Source: Isoetes taiwanensis (lineage: Eukaryota; Streptophyta; Lycopodiopsida; Isoetales; Isoetaceae). Taken from it: a stretch of 64,000 nucleotides of DNA. Positions 1 through 10,000 of this stretch are shown one piece after another. Made by a program: the position numbers and the translations under genes. Positions within the stretch are counted from its first letter, which is position 1. The number at the start of each line of letters is the position of its first letter. The DNA is taken from contig JAJEKV010000177.1 of the NCBI GenBank assembly GCA_021234155.1, forward strand, positions 434,001 to 498,000. The letters run 5' to 3'. Below the pieces are notes generated by a model that was given only the letters and a program-made list of their open reading frames with translations, made no database searches and was not told the DNA's origin.

Positions 1-560
1 TGTTCTTCACGTCTGATTTTTGGCGTTTCATTCCCAATTCGAACAAGTTCATTCCGGCAACATGGTAGGAGGGATGTTCAGAGATCACTACGGCTATTGT
101 AGGGTGAGCGAGGAGGGCATTCGGCACATGTTAAACAGGGCTCGTGATCAATATCTGAAGGTGGATATGCCTAAATCCACCTTCTTTGCTGATTTCGAAT
201 CCAACCTAAAGGCATTCAACAGACTGGATGCTGGGCCTTCAATGGCTATGCTTGGAGTCAGATTGACAGGGAAGAGAGCTCTTAGACAAGGTCCATGAGC
301 TTATGTTACATCTTCTTTACAAGGCGGTTTGGTTTATTGTTCTCTGTCACTTGTCGCTCGACTCTTGCAACAAATTCTTGGCGGGGGTTGCGTTCTTACC
401 ACCGGGGGATCACGGCAAGCAGCGGCAAACCTCATCTGTTAAATGCAGGATGACTGCGAAAGCTTAGATGCTTTAGTCCAGAAAACAATAATTTTGGATG
501 CACCAGTTCTCGAGCCAGTCATACCAGCATTTCCTGTTGCTTAGGAAATGCATGTAAATT
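1..560 (+). other. Exon-like sequence of unidentified gene
   Basis: An open frame at 20-298 encodes a charged segment (GMFRDHYGYCRVSEEGIRHM and on), and another short open stretch precedes a stop near 543 (CESLDALVQKTIILDAPV). The two are not in one frame; splicing or frameshifts would be needed to join them. I do not recognise the product. It has no counterpart in the right copy of the large element. Confidence 0.25.
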
Positions 561-921
561 TAGTTTTTGTAAAGCCAAATTTTGTAAGATCTTTTTTTTA
601 ATATATCATACTTTCCAACAGAGCTGTGCTTGAATCGACAAAAATTGTCTTTATTCAACAAAAAATTTGTATCTTAGGATCGATTAGTTATCATTCTCAA
701 ATATTTTTAGGCTTTGTACACACACCTAGTAAAGGAGTACTCAATTACGTCATGTTCTAATAATATTCCAAACATTAAATATTGTATTTCGGACTAGAGT
801 CAACTACACACAATTCACATCTTTGCATCTGATTACACCACAATCAACTGTACAACACAATAACCACCACATGCACCACCACACTAAGCACCATAACTAA
901 GAAAACATGAATAACGAAAAT

Positions 922-1710
922 AAACTAACACAGCGATTCCTCCGGATAGTGGGCAGCATGTTCTTCTCTTACATTTCGCTCCAATCTTCTAGTTCTAACA
1001 TCCTTTGTGTTTAGGAGACACTCTGGTGTTCTCAATCCAAATTTTTGAATCTTTTCTATATGTTCATCTGAAATTGCATCGAATCTTTTATCCCTCTTGT
1101 AAGAAACCCATTTCCCACCATTGTAATCGATCTCTTCCCTCTTTTTCTTTTTTGCCTTTTTTTGGGTTTCTTGGGTAAACACCTAATATCTTTCCAAGAT
1201 CTCGTTTGGCTGATTTTATCACTTGTTTGAGAATCACGCGGCGTGATACGGTTTATTACAAAGCAGCTATTCTTGGCTGCTAAGGCGGGTCATTCTTTGC
1301 TGGTAGAGAGTCGGCCGTCTGCATGGAGTCCCGAGGCTCCTTATAGCGATGCTCTTAAGCTTCCAAATCCTTTAATTCTTCACCTATGAATTTTTCCAAT
1401 GTTTTATCCCTCAAAACTCAAGTAAAATTTCTTTCTTAGTGCTATCCTCCATTCTTTTTTGAATTACGTTTTATGGAAAGGCGTTAGCAAATTAAGGACA
1501 ATCGGCATTTCTTTGCTTGCACTTCTTGATGAACCGGATCATACGCCAATTACGCAAGCTCCATTTTTTTCTTCTCTTCTTCTTTTCCTCTGGCATCTTT
1601 TCATCAACATTTCTTGTTCCTTGGTTCTTCTTCATTTTCTCGTGTCTGAAATGCCGGTTTGTGGACAGATTACCTCATTGACATCCATATCCACAATGGA
1701 TTGGAGCTTC
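922..1710 (-). CDS. Possible small gene, unknown lysine-rich product
   Basis: On the minus strand a short ORF starts at ATG 1696 (MDVNEVICPQTG...) and ends in an ATGA overlap with a 48-codon basic ORF (MKKNQGTRNVDEKMPEEKKK). A further open stretch at 1182-925 begins after a possible acceptor (TATTAG) and reads REEIDYNGGKWVSYKRDKRF, then a stop. The stretches are lysine and arginine rich and could be exons of one gene with a nuclear or nucleic-acid-binding product, but no domain is recognised. The region lies beyond the point where the two large-element copies stop matching (about 1967), so it may be unrelated cargo. Exon joins are guesses. Confidence 0.25.
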
Positions 1711-1966
1711 GGCGAGGATGGAGCCAAAAGAAACGGGGCGTAGGCAAAAAAAACGAGGAAGGGGCCAAAGAATAGGAATTTGAATTTGAATTTTAGTTTT
1801 TGAAATTAGAATTTCCCCCACAAATTGGGACTCTATTCTTAAATAACGGCAGCTGAGCGGTGTCATAATTATACTTTCATACCACAAAAGTGGTGGATGC
1901 AATGCCACATTTTGGGGGGACAGGGGGGACAGCCGAATTGGAACACTACAGCGTGCTTTTACCCCT

Positions 1967-4034
1967 TTCAAAGTGGTGGTTGCAATTTCATGGAAATCCT
2001 GCAGAAGCAAAGATCATCAAGATCGCGGCCGCGATGTTGGTGAGTAGAAAATGAAGAAATACCTTCCAAGTTGAACTCGTAGCAGTCCCTATCGGTCCTT
2101 GTGGAGGACAAGCCTTGTGCTGATGACGAAGTTGTTCAATTAGTGGCTCTCTGTAGACAGTATTTGCAATTACTTCGTTGCATTGAATGCCCAACTCTAT
2201 ATATTTCCTTATGCGTAAGATTTCCGTTGGCGATCTCGATCTTCTTCTAGCATATACTTTAGCAAATTCTAGTTCTTTGCTCCAAGCGGCCGACAATAGA
2301 ACAAAGGAGTTGTGCCGCGCAAATACTGTGGTTGCCAGAAATAATGTAAAATTTCTTGCCCTTTAAATCCTCTGGATTGCTCCATGTCACCCTCCTCCTG
2401 AAAAAATGGACAACCATCAAGTCATATCTAAACAACGAATGTCCAAAAGATAAAGAATCGATTACACGGTAATGGGGTCAAATGGCACGGCGTCGGTGCG
2501 TGAGGACCTCTGTTGGGTATGTCTTGAAGCTTTTAACGAGTTTGAACATGGTCATTTGGCGCATTGATTGTGTGTCGGGTTTCTTTGGAGCGAGGTTCAC
2601 AATAAAAATAGAAATCTTGGTAAACCAGTTAACCCCTAAGGGGTAAAACCGTTTAAATTGTTCAAGCTTTTGAGTGGTCTGCTCTGCCATCTTGCGTTCC
2701 TCTTCCAGATTGAACTTCAACTCGATTGGAATGGCAGGTGCGTGTGGCCATATCAACAACTTAGTAGAAGAGGCTTCGCAATGGATGGGGGTTTGAGAAT
2801 TCTTTGGGGGTGCGGGCTATCGTCGGTTAAACTTCCAATTTCGAAGGTTTATTTTGAAAGTAGTAATTTTTTTGGAATAAATCCACCACAGGTAGTGCTA
2901 TCTGGGGCCTTTAAAGCAAGAGGAAGAGTAGGGTTAATAATACCGGAGGGGTTTATGGTAGATTGTGGTTCTTCAACAACTTTTTTTGATGTTGAAGGCT
3001 CTCCCAAAGTAGCAATTGGCTTCACACTTCTTTTCTTGGCCACGACTCACGAGCCAATTGGTGTCCATCACCCAGGGGCATTTTCGTCGAACTGCTTTCA
3101 AAACAACCTTTGCTTTCGGAGCTTCTTGTCTGCGTGGACAAACCATTTACGCATCTTGAGAACCCTACCAAGATGTCTCTGTTTCCCTTTATACGACAAA
3201 GAGAGATTAAGTAAGATGGCAACACCCAGCCATAACCCTTAGCCGATGTTGGGGCGTTTTTCCACACAGGTGGCTTGTTTATTTTCTTTGGTTGTCATCA
3301 AAGATGGGTCATAATTAAGCCATTTCGAATGTATTCCGAGGCGCAATTGGTGTGTGTCCTCAATGCTGCATATGATAGCATCTTGCACATTGTTCTTCGT
3401 GCCTTCCCACATTGCCACCACTATGCCAACTTGTTCAACGTCCTCAGCTTTCTTTCCAGTGCGCAGGAACAGGCACAGGTCCTTTCTGGGTCGCCACGAA
3501 TGTGTGGTATTGCTTGTGCAATTTCTATACACCATTTCCTTTCATTAGAGGGGGTTATAATACGGATGGGTTCGACATCCGGTCCACGAAACAGAGCGAG
3601 GGCTGTAAACAAAAGCCTCTGGTAAGTGTCTGATAGGCTGCATAATGTTATACAACGAAAAATATAAACTACTCAAGAGGACCGTGACCGCGATCCTTCC
3701 AAGCAACTATACTACTACTCCACACTATCGCGGCCACGATGTTTTGTAGCAGCTAAGCAGGGCAAGAAAACAAAATCACTGCTCACGAACACCGCGGTCG
3801 CGATCTTGCCGAGCTACTATACTACTACTCCACACCATCGCGGCCGCGTTGTTGTGTGGCAGCTAAGCAGGGCAAGAAAAGAAAACCTATGCTCAGCAAG
3901 ACCGCGGCCGCGATCTTGATGAGCAGCTACAGCAATCAAAACATAACAAAATCTAATAAGCAAGATCGCGGTCGCGATCTTGCTGAGCTGAAATGTTAGG
4001 ATTTACCTTCTCTGAGGGAGTCCTTAGGTGCCAT
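1967..4034 (-). pseudogene. Large-element gene A, left copy (unknown function, frameshifted)
   Basis: Transcribed away from gene B. Exon 1 begins at ATG 4034 (MAPKDSLRE) and ends at a GTAAAT donor at 4006; the same exon and donor position occur in the right copy. Intron 1 (about 4006-3650) holds the palindrome array. The next coding stretch is spread over several frames: ERKWCIEIAQAIPHIRGD near 3540, KAEDVEQVGIVVAMWEGTKN near 3430, SVKPIATLGEPSTSKK near 3020, MAEQTTQKLEQFKRFYPLG near 2690, EFAKVYARRRSRSPTEILRI near 2265. A 64-bp GT-AG intron at 2062-1999 carries another palindrome and is followed by DFHEIATTTLK. Similarity to the right copy ends near 1967. No known domain is recognised. The protein is rich in charged residues. 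Frameshifts make this copy non-functional. Confidence 0.6.
3675..3985. repeat. GC-rich palindrome array in gene A intron 1 (left copy)
   Basis: About six copies or half-copies of a motif with core AGATCGCGGYCGCGATCT, spaced 30-70 bp in AT-rich DNA: near 3681, 3731, 3790, 3839, 3901 and 3963. The best copy (3963-3984) has ten-base arms. Flanking words GCTGAGC and GCAGCTAAGCAGGGCAAG repeat with it. The array sits between the conserved exon 1 donor and exon 2 of gene A. The right copy has the same array at 56775-57125. Confidence 0.85.
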
Positions 4035-4173
4035 GGGATTGCGGGCGCTGGCTGAGTACGAAAATTGGGTTGTTTAAGGGAGGTTCTTTAAGCCGCTGAA
4101 AGCTCGAAGGCGCTAGGCGCTTGAAGAATTCGCGGGCGCTAGAAATTCTCTGAGATGATATGGCTGGCCGTAA

Positions 4174-4182
4174 ATTTATATA
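4174..4182 (-). promoter_or_regulatory. TATA box of gene A, left copy
   Basis: TATATAAAT on the minus strand, about 140 bp upstream of the gene A start codon and directly after a CGCG-containing segment. The right copy has TATAAAT at the equivalent place (56587-56593), so the site is conserved between copies. Confidence 0.55.
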
Positions 4183-4189
4183 GAAACGC

Positions 4190-5534
4190 GGGCGCGGAAA
4201 TTAAATTCCCGCCAATCATAATGATGCGTTGATTGTCGTGCCAGCTGTAATGACGCCGTACGTGCGGGCGCATTAATTACACGCCGACTGTATTAATTAC
4301 CGGCCGGCTGTATTGATTAACGGCCATAAATGCGTCCGTGCGAAAATACCCAATACAAAAAGCGCGCAATCCGTACGAGAGCTCTTTATCGACTTGGACG
4401 TCTGCGTTCAAATTTCTCGCATACAGTCAGTTAATTAAATGAACCTGACATGTTAAGCGGCCATAAAGGCCTGAAAAAGACACTAGGTTACGGATGGACA
4501 GCGACATGAAAATTTGAATTTGGTAACAAACATTTAGAGTGAAAGCGGAAAAAGCCAATTCGAATTTGTTTGTTTTGCAAGATCTCGGAGACGCTCGAGC
4601 TGCGCCTAAGCTGTGCCATGTTCTCCCAAGGTTTTGCTGCAGAATCCCGCATCAATTGATGAAGGCGCTGACAAGGGCGCTGATAATCCGCTTGCACTGT
4701 GCCACTATACATTTCGATTTCTTCCACTGCATCGAATTTAGTCTTTTGGCGAGGTAAAAGGGCTATCCTGATGCCTATCTCTCAGTGAAGTGAACTGAAA
4801 GTTAATGATCCAATAAATTTCATTGATAACTACTACTGTTAAGAATGTGCTGATAGTTGATGATCAATAATACATAATTCATCCTTAAAGAATGCTTCCT
4901 TACAGGGTTCTCAGCATTGAATTGATTCTACTGAAACAATACTATTTAATATATGGATTGATAAGATACCTGCTGATATTTTGGATTAGAATATTTAAAA
5001 TAGATGTTCTCGGCAAACTTTGTGCACTCTAGCGTGTTTATTATACAATGTTCCACGTGTTTCAAATATATGTTTTCTTTTCCGCTTGTGGATGATACAA
5101 AACATGTTTTGGTGGCACTTCTACTGACTTCGACGGGTCATTGGCTACCATTTCGAGACCTGTGAGGTAAGAGTAATGCTTTAGTGTGGAAGTCACTGCT
5201 TTAACTCTTGTGCTCGACGAGATCGCGGTCGCGATTTCTTCAACCATCTACACTTGCTATTTAGTTAAGAACTCCGATATATTTGTCACTATGAGTCGAA
5301 ACCACATGCTAATCTCGGCATGTGTTTTCGACTCAGAAAAGATATATCCAGGGTTCTTAACTAAACGAATGGATGCTTGCTTGAAAAGCGACGGCGTTCT
5401 TGCCAATGCTCGATAAGATCGCGATGGCGGTAGCATTTTTAGTTCCCAATTGTCGTTTTGTACTAGAACTTTTAAAGCGAGCTCTATTTGCTTACAAACA
5501 TCGCGGCGATGTTCCGCGATGTCTTCTTTGTAGG
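4190..5534. other. Divergent promoter and leader region between genes A and B (left copy)
   Basis: No solid gene. A short stretch around 4540-4600 (KANSNLFVLQDL) matches a stretch on the equivalent strand of the right copy (KANSNFIVLQDL, near 56235) and may be a gene B leader exon. Palindrome-type sites lie at about 5214-5237 and 5411-5425. An acceptor-like TTCTTTGTAG stands at 5525-5533, immediately before the first gene B ATG. Confidence 0.4.
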
Positions 5535-5705
5535 ATGGCGGATGTAATCTCGCTTTATCTACTGGGAAAAAAGGTGGCAGAAGGAAGAGTCCACAATTTC
5601 GAGCGCCATCACAATTCGATTGTTCCGGAGGGTATGATGGTTGTTTCGGTTGTGAATGTTTTGGATGGACGGTACCACTACCAATTCCCCCGAAATTGGA
5701 AATAG
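5535..5705 (+). CDS. Leader ORF in front of gene B (left copy)
   Basis: A 56-codon ORF starting MADVISLYLLGKK and ending NWK-stop. The right copy has the same ORF (MADVIHLYLLWGKK...SNWK-stop). It directly follows an acceptor-like sequence and is followed within a few bases by the main gene B frame. The TAG that ends it is present in both copies. Either it is a genuine short upstream ORF, or the two copies inherited the same nonsense mutation at the N-terminus of gene B. No domain is recognised. Confidence 0.45.
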   Translation: MADVISLYLLGKKVAEGRVHNFERHHNSIVPEGMMVVSVVNVLDGRYHYQFPRNWK

Positions 5706-5711
5706 AAAAAA

Positions 5712-8613
5712 TTGGTGAAGTCTGTAGGGAGTTTTGTGTTGTGGTACAAGAAGGACATTGTTGGTCAGCTTGTGAGAGAGGAAGAAGTTTGCACGCCACC
5801 AGGACAGATTAAACGCATAAACTGGCAGGTCGGAGGCAATGAAAGATTAGGCAATAATGAGACGAATCATGTGCAAGGTCTTTCTAGAGATGAGTTAATT
5901 GAGAAGGCTTGCACACTCATGCATGAATCTTTGCCACATGGCTTCTGGTGTGGTGTTATCGTTTTTTGCCGATCCAAACCATGTTGTTGCTGACGTGAAG
6001 TTAGGGGAAGGCTTGATAGCTGCTACTATCATGAGCCTATTTCCAATGCCTGAAAAGATCTCTATGCGCTGCCAAGCCTGTGCAGAAATGCCCCAACTGC
6101 ATGACCTTGTAAGATGGCCCATAGCCTTCGTGCTCGTTGATAACATTCCAGTTTCTACTTTCTGGTTGCAGTGAAGGAGAAGGATGTGGAGAATGAATCT
6201 TATTCCATTAGACCAGAAATTGGCATCGCAAAAAAGAGACCTTACCGCATGGTCAATCGGAGACCCAGGACACGTCCAGCACAGACCAAATGTGAAAGAA
6301 AAACTAGTGCTGAGGCTATTTTAGACTTCAGGTCATCACTGTGCTGCATGAAAAGATGCTGTGCAAATTTTACATCCAAGGAGATAGCTTGCATGAGAAC
6401 CTTTTACTGGAACATGAAGTCCTCGGAGCGCACAACCTTTGCATATAACATGCTAGATCTTTGCTCTGAAAATGGTGTAGTCCGCAACCTGATGTTGAAT
6501 AACAAACAGGTGTGCGTGAAAGCATGGCATAAAGCCTATGGCATACCCATTTCCACTTTTTACAAGTGGAAGAAGCTCTTCAATGATGGCCACAGAATTG
6601 CTGAGCACGGAAATAGTGGTTTTAAGAAGCCAAGGTCTCATACTTTGGCTGGCAATGCTGTGCTATCTATGTTCATAGATGAAAACGCAGAGACGATGCC
6701 ACACCGCTCGAAAATTACGAGCGAGGGTAGCAGACAAAATGTTAAGAGGCTACCTTCAGTCTTGAATAAGAAGGATATACACCAAGAAGTAGATATTACC
6801 GTTACAGAGATGACAGGCAAGCATATTTCTCCTTCGTCCTTTCTGTCTGCTTGGAAAGAGAATCATTCAGAGGTGGCAATAGCTAAGAGGATAGCATTTT
6901 CTAAGTGTAACACCTGTATTGTCATAAAGGAAAAGTTTGCTAAGACCAGAGATCCAAATGAAAGAAGGGTACTTGCCATGGAAAGAAGGGTACTGGTCCT
7001 GGAGAGCTTTGTCTCATAGATCTCTTGAGCACGCTTTAACCATTATACATGACAAGATGGATCAGAATAAGACCATGGTCCCTCGTCTAGAAAAGCTAGC
7101 AAAGTCCGTGTGGAGGGGTGAACGACTGAAGGTGCTCTCATGCACGTGCATGGTATAGGTGCCTTGGGCTACTTCTCACTGGACCTCTGACCTGATGATT
7201 CTAATTTTCATGTAGGATCCTTGAATCATACCTTGAAGACACTGGAGAATAAATCTGAGGATAATTGGGGCCATTTGAGAGATACAGATCGTCCTGAAAG
7301 CTGCTGGGGTGGAGCAATTTTAAACACAGATGCCCTTAGGACAAAAATGGTAAATGGCAGTAAAAATGATTTTATGCCTCCTATCAAGGGCCCTATGGTA
7401 TTGAACAAGTTGCCTAGGAGGCTTTACTTGCAGGTAGATAATTGCTCAGTTCAAAATAAGAATAGATATCTTTTCTCTTACTTGTCATACTTGGTTTGGT
7501 TAGGTGTCTTTGATCAAGTGCAGCTGGGATTCATGATGGTTGGACACACCCACGATGACATAGATGCCCTCTTTGGAAACTACTCTACTCTAACGAGAAG
7601 ATCAGATGCATTGACTATTCCAGAGCTTATGCAACTCTTCAGGCAGTGTAGGTCAAAGTCTCCTTCATCTTACCTTGTGTCAGAGGTTCCTAATTGGAAG
7701 GAATTCGTGAAAGGTTTTATCCCTGATAAGAAGGACCGTTTATGTGGTCATTTGGAACCTCTACTCTTCAAGTTCTGCATGAAGGATGGATGGCCACTAA
7801 TGTTCTACAAGATGAGGCCAGGGCATAGGGAGTGGCTCCCTGAAAAGGGAATCAGAATGTGGAAGGAGGATGCCCAAGGTTTACCTATGATTCCGAGAGG
7901 GTCACCTAAGGTTCGTGCAGCCATATGGGAGCTTGAAAGATATAGGTGCATTGAGAGCTTCTATTGCCAAGTACATGATGCACTGGGCAGCTATTTCTAG
8001 AGCTGGCGATAACTCATGGTCCAACACATATATGAATGAAGTTATTGACTATTGGTCCACCTTGTTGCGAGTGCTTGGGGACGTTCAGCCCGGTAGAGCT
8101 GTCATTCAGGATTTCTGGCCCAGCACCAGGCAAAATGCATTGGAAGAACCCGAAAACGTGTTTGTGGATGAGCACATTGAAGCGTCTCATTATGTAGGGC
8201 CTTTCTCGGCTAGACCCAAGAACCCAGTTGAAATATTCGACCCCTACCAAGATGTCAAGAAAGGAATGCTCTTGCTAATCAGGCCACATGATAACTGCCC
8301 GACGTGGATGGCTTTTGCCGAAGAGGACCCAATAGAGGACCCTAATCTCCCACATTACGAAGAGGTGTTTGTCTCTTGGTTTGAGCCTGTTGCCAGAAAG
8401 GGAACCTCATATGCAATGCAGTATAGGGATTGCTGGAGCAAGAATTGGAGACCCAATCCTAATGACCCGCCACGCTACCAACATTTGAAAACAATAGACT
8501 ACGGTTGGGCTGTAGAGACCAGGCCGTTGTCAATGGTGATCCCCAGTAGTGTGGGGGCTCAGTTGCAAGAATTAGTGGCTAAAGAAGCTAACGACGATGA
8601 TGAAAACTCTTGA
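5712..8613 (+). pseudogene. Gene B: DUF7869-like candidate transposase, left copy (better preserved)
   Basis: In order: an N-terminal region (SFVLWYKKDIVGQLV); a cysteine cluster CCMKRCC with FTSKEIACMRTFYW near 6340-6420; a helix-turn-helix-like stretch KAYGIPISTFYKWKKLF near 6530-6585; a second cysteine pair SKCNTCIVIKEKF near 6903-6940; then an RNase H-like core with acidic motifs DKMDQNKT (7051), VDNCSVQNKN (about 7437) and GHTHDDIDALFG (7541-7575). The C-terminus is acidic (ANDDDENS). This order fits my knowledge of DUF7869 proteins; the acidic triad suggests a DDD/E nuclease, which is inference. Frameshifts near 5975, 6170, 7010, 7160 and 7960 split the frame. It converges on small gene C2. 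Confidence 0.7.
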
Positions 8614-8751
8614 GGTATGCAATGCTCTTTTACATAATTACTATATCATATATAACATGCAAGGTACAATAGACTAGTTATTATTCATTACGCTCTGCAT
8701 TTTTCATCTTAACACAAGAGCTCTTACACTATACAATGCTGAACAGGTGAT

Positions 8752-8994
8752 TCATTCATCATCAATAGCTGCAGGAGTGATCCCTGATATCTCATAGCTA
8801 TTGCGCTCAGGAAGCCAAATGAGGTGGATCATAACACGAATTAGCCCAGGGCAGCGAATCTCAGCGCCCATAGCTTTGGATCGCAGGTAGGGATCAAGAA
8901 GAATACCCCTATCTAGGCAACCGACAAGATCATTGTAGCTCATTGAGCACTTGATCGCCTCGATGTGGTGAACAGAAGAAGGCAAAAAATCCAT
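8752..8994 (-). CDS. Small gene C2 of the large element (left copy, intact, 80 codons)
   Basis: Complete ORF starting MDFLPSSVHHIEAIKCSMSY and ending with an acidic DDE tail. It shares the plan of neighbouring C1: an H-I-x-x-(F/I)-K-C start, S-Y-N-D-L, L-D-P-x-L-x-S-K-A, then a hydrophobic strand ending W-L-P and a final E-(I/L)-x-G-I-T. There is no signal peptide or membrane segment. A TATA box 37 bp upstream and the surrounding 170 bp are duplicated in front of C1, so C1 and C2 arose by tandem duplication. The function is unknown; a small regulator of transposition or an adaptor for gene A or B is possible but unsupported. It is the only one of the four C copies with no frameshift. Confidence 0.65.
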   Translation of the reverse strand: MDFLPSSVHHIEAIKCSMSYNDLVGCLDRGILLDPYLRSKAMGAEIRCPGLIRVMIHLIWLPERNSYEISGITPAAIDDE

Positions 8995-9030
8995 GGGAGA
9001 TGAATGACCTCTGGCCCCGAAGTGAGCTGC

Positions 9031-9037
9031 TTTTATA
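9031..9037 (-). promoter_or_regulatory. TATA box of C2 (left copy)
   Basis: Minus-strand CACTATAAAAGCAGCTC, 37 bp before the ATG. The same box with flanking TTCACTATAAAA occurs before all four C genes in the window. Confidence 0.7.
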
Positions 9038-9302
9038 GTGAAGTAAAATTATTGATGTTAATTATTGGGGTAGACTGTAGCGCCATTATTGAGCGTATAT
9101 AAGACTCATGTATACGTACAAGTATAATGCATATTTTGTATGGATATGTGTATCAAGTGAAAACATGCTTTGTGGATTTTACTAAGGTTAAAGTATTTGT
9201 GCTTGAGTAATTTAGGTGTGATTGAAATTAGGGACTGCTTGCAAATAAAGTGGAGGTCGAAGAGCACAACCTTACACTATACTCAGGTATGATACATCAG
9301 AT

Positions 9303-9475
9303 AATATTCATTATGCTATTACATCCTTACATAGTTCATAGGTGCTCATATCATTATTATATCTTTAACAGATACAGTAGTCATCACTGATAACATTGAT
9401 TATGCTTATTACATCCTTACATATATAGAAGTGCTCATATATCATTATTATATCCTTGGCAGGTACACAAGTCTT
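9303..9475. repeat. Two imperfect direct repeats of about 85 bp between C1 and C2
   Basis: 9303-9385 and 9388-9475 share TTATTACATCCTTACATA, GTGCTCATAT and TCATTATTATATC in the same order. They lie downstream of C1 and upstream of C2, and were probably duplicated along with the genes. Confidence 0.6.
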
Positions 9476-9482
9476 CAACGAT

Positions 9483-9721
9483 TCACTCATCATCAACACC
9501 TGCTAAGGTGATGCCATTCAGCTCAAAGATCTCCTGATCAGGAAGCCAATAAAGGTGGACCACAACACGAGTGAGCTGCAAGCACTCGCAGGACCATCTG
9601 CTTTGGACTGGAGCCATGGATCAAGATTAACACCATTTCTATAGCATTCACACAGATCGTTATAGCTCAAGTAGCACTTGAAGGATCGGATGTGCTCCGG
9701 ACGACGAGGCAAGGAAGCCAT
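9483..9721 (-). pseudogene. Small gene C1 of the large element (left copy, one frameshift)
   Basis: Starts MASLPRRPEHIRSFKCYLSY and continues NDLCECYRNGVNLDPWLQSK, matching right-copy C1 closely. The frame breaks near 9590; the correct tail continues in another frame to VHLYWLP, FELNGIT and a DDE-stop at 9483. One indel therefore separates this copy from an intact gene of about 80 codons. Its TATA box is at 9758-9764. It is the gene closest to the element end, roughly 280 bp from the terminal repeat. The product is unknown. Confidence 0.6.
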
Positions 9722-9757
9722 GGAAGATGAATGACCTCTACCACCGAATGGAGCTGC

Positions 9758-9764
9758 TTTTATA
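9758..9764 (-). promoter_or_regulatory. TATA box of C1 (left copy)
   Basis: TATAAAA in the context CACTATAAAAGCAGCTC, 37 bp before the C1 ATG. The upstream 110 bp match the region upstream of C2 (9040-9150 versus 9765-9880). Confidence 0.7.
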
Positions 9765-9982
9765 GTGAAGTAAAATTATTGATGTTCATTATTGGTGTAG
9801 ATTGTAAGGTCATTATTGAGCTTGTACAAGTGTCACGTACACGTACAAGTATAACACATAATTTGTATGGATATGTGTATGTTTGTGACCTCATGTATCT
9901 TGGGCTCGAGAACTAGGTGAAAGTATTGGTGCTTGAGCAAATTAGGTGTGCTTAAAATTCTCAAAATTGCGTTATTTTCTCC

Positions 9983-10000
9983 AATTAATGAAATCATGCT
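9983..10000. repeat. Terminal inverted repeat of the large element (left copy)
   Basis: Reads as AGCATGATTTCATTAATT on the minus strand, identical to the left end of the right copy at 50969. Gypsy integrase sequence starts immediately outside. Confidence 0.75.

Larger units (their letters stand above)
1..10000 (-). mobile_element. Large two-copy TIR DNA element, left copy (truncated by window edge)
   Basis: This is the inverted counterpart of the element at 50969-61357. From its end at 10000 inward it carries small genes C1 and C2, the DUF7869-like gene B, and divergent gene A, in the same order as the right copy. The terminal sequence at 9983-10000 is the reverse complement of AGCATGATTTCATTAATT, identical to the left end of the other copy. 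Its outside neighbour at 10001 is gypsy integrase sequence, so it lies inside a retrotransposon. The 6 bp next to the end are TATTAT; the partner target copy would lie beyond base 1. Similarity to the right copy stops near 1967, so 1-1967 is different cargo, a later insertion or a rearranged end. Minus orientation means gene A reads on the minus strand. Confidence 0.8.

Noticed and set aside
2658-3242. 194-codon plus-strand ORF
   Set aside because: It is the antisense shadow of gene A, whose minus-strand frames match the other element copy.
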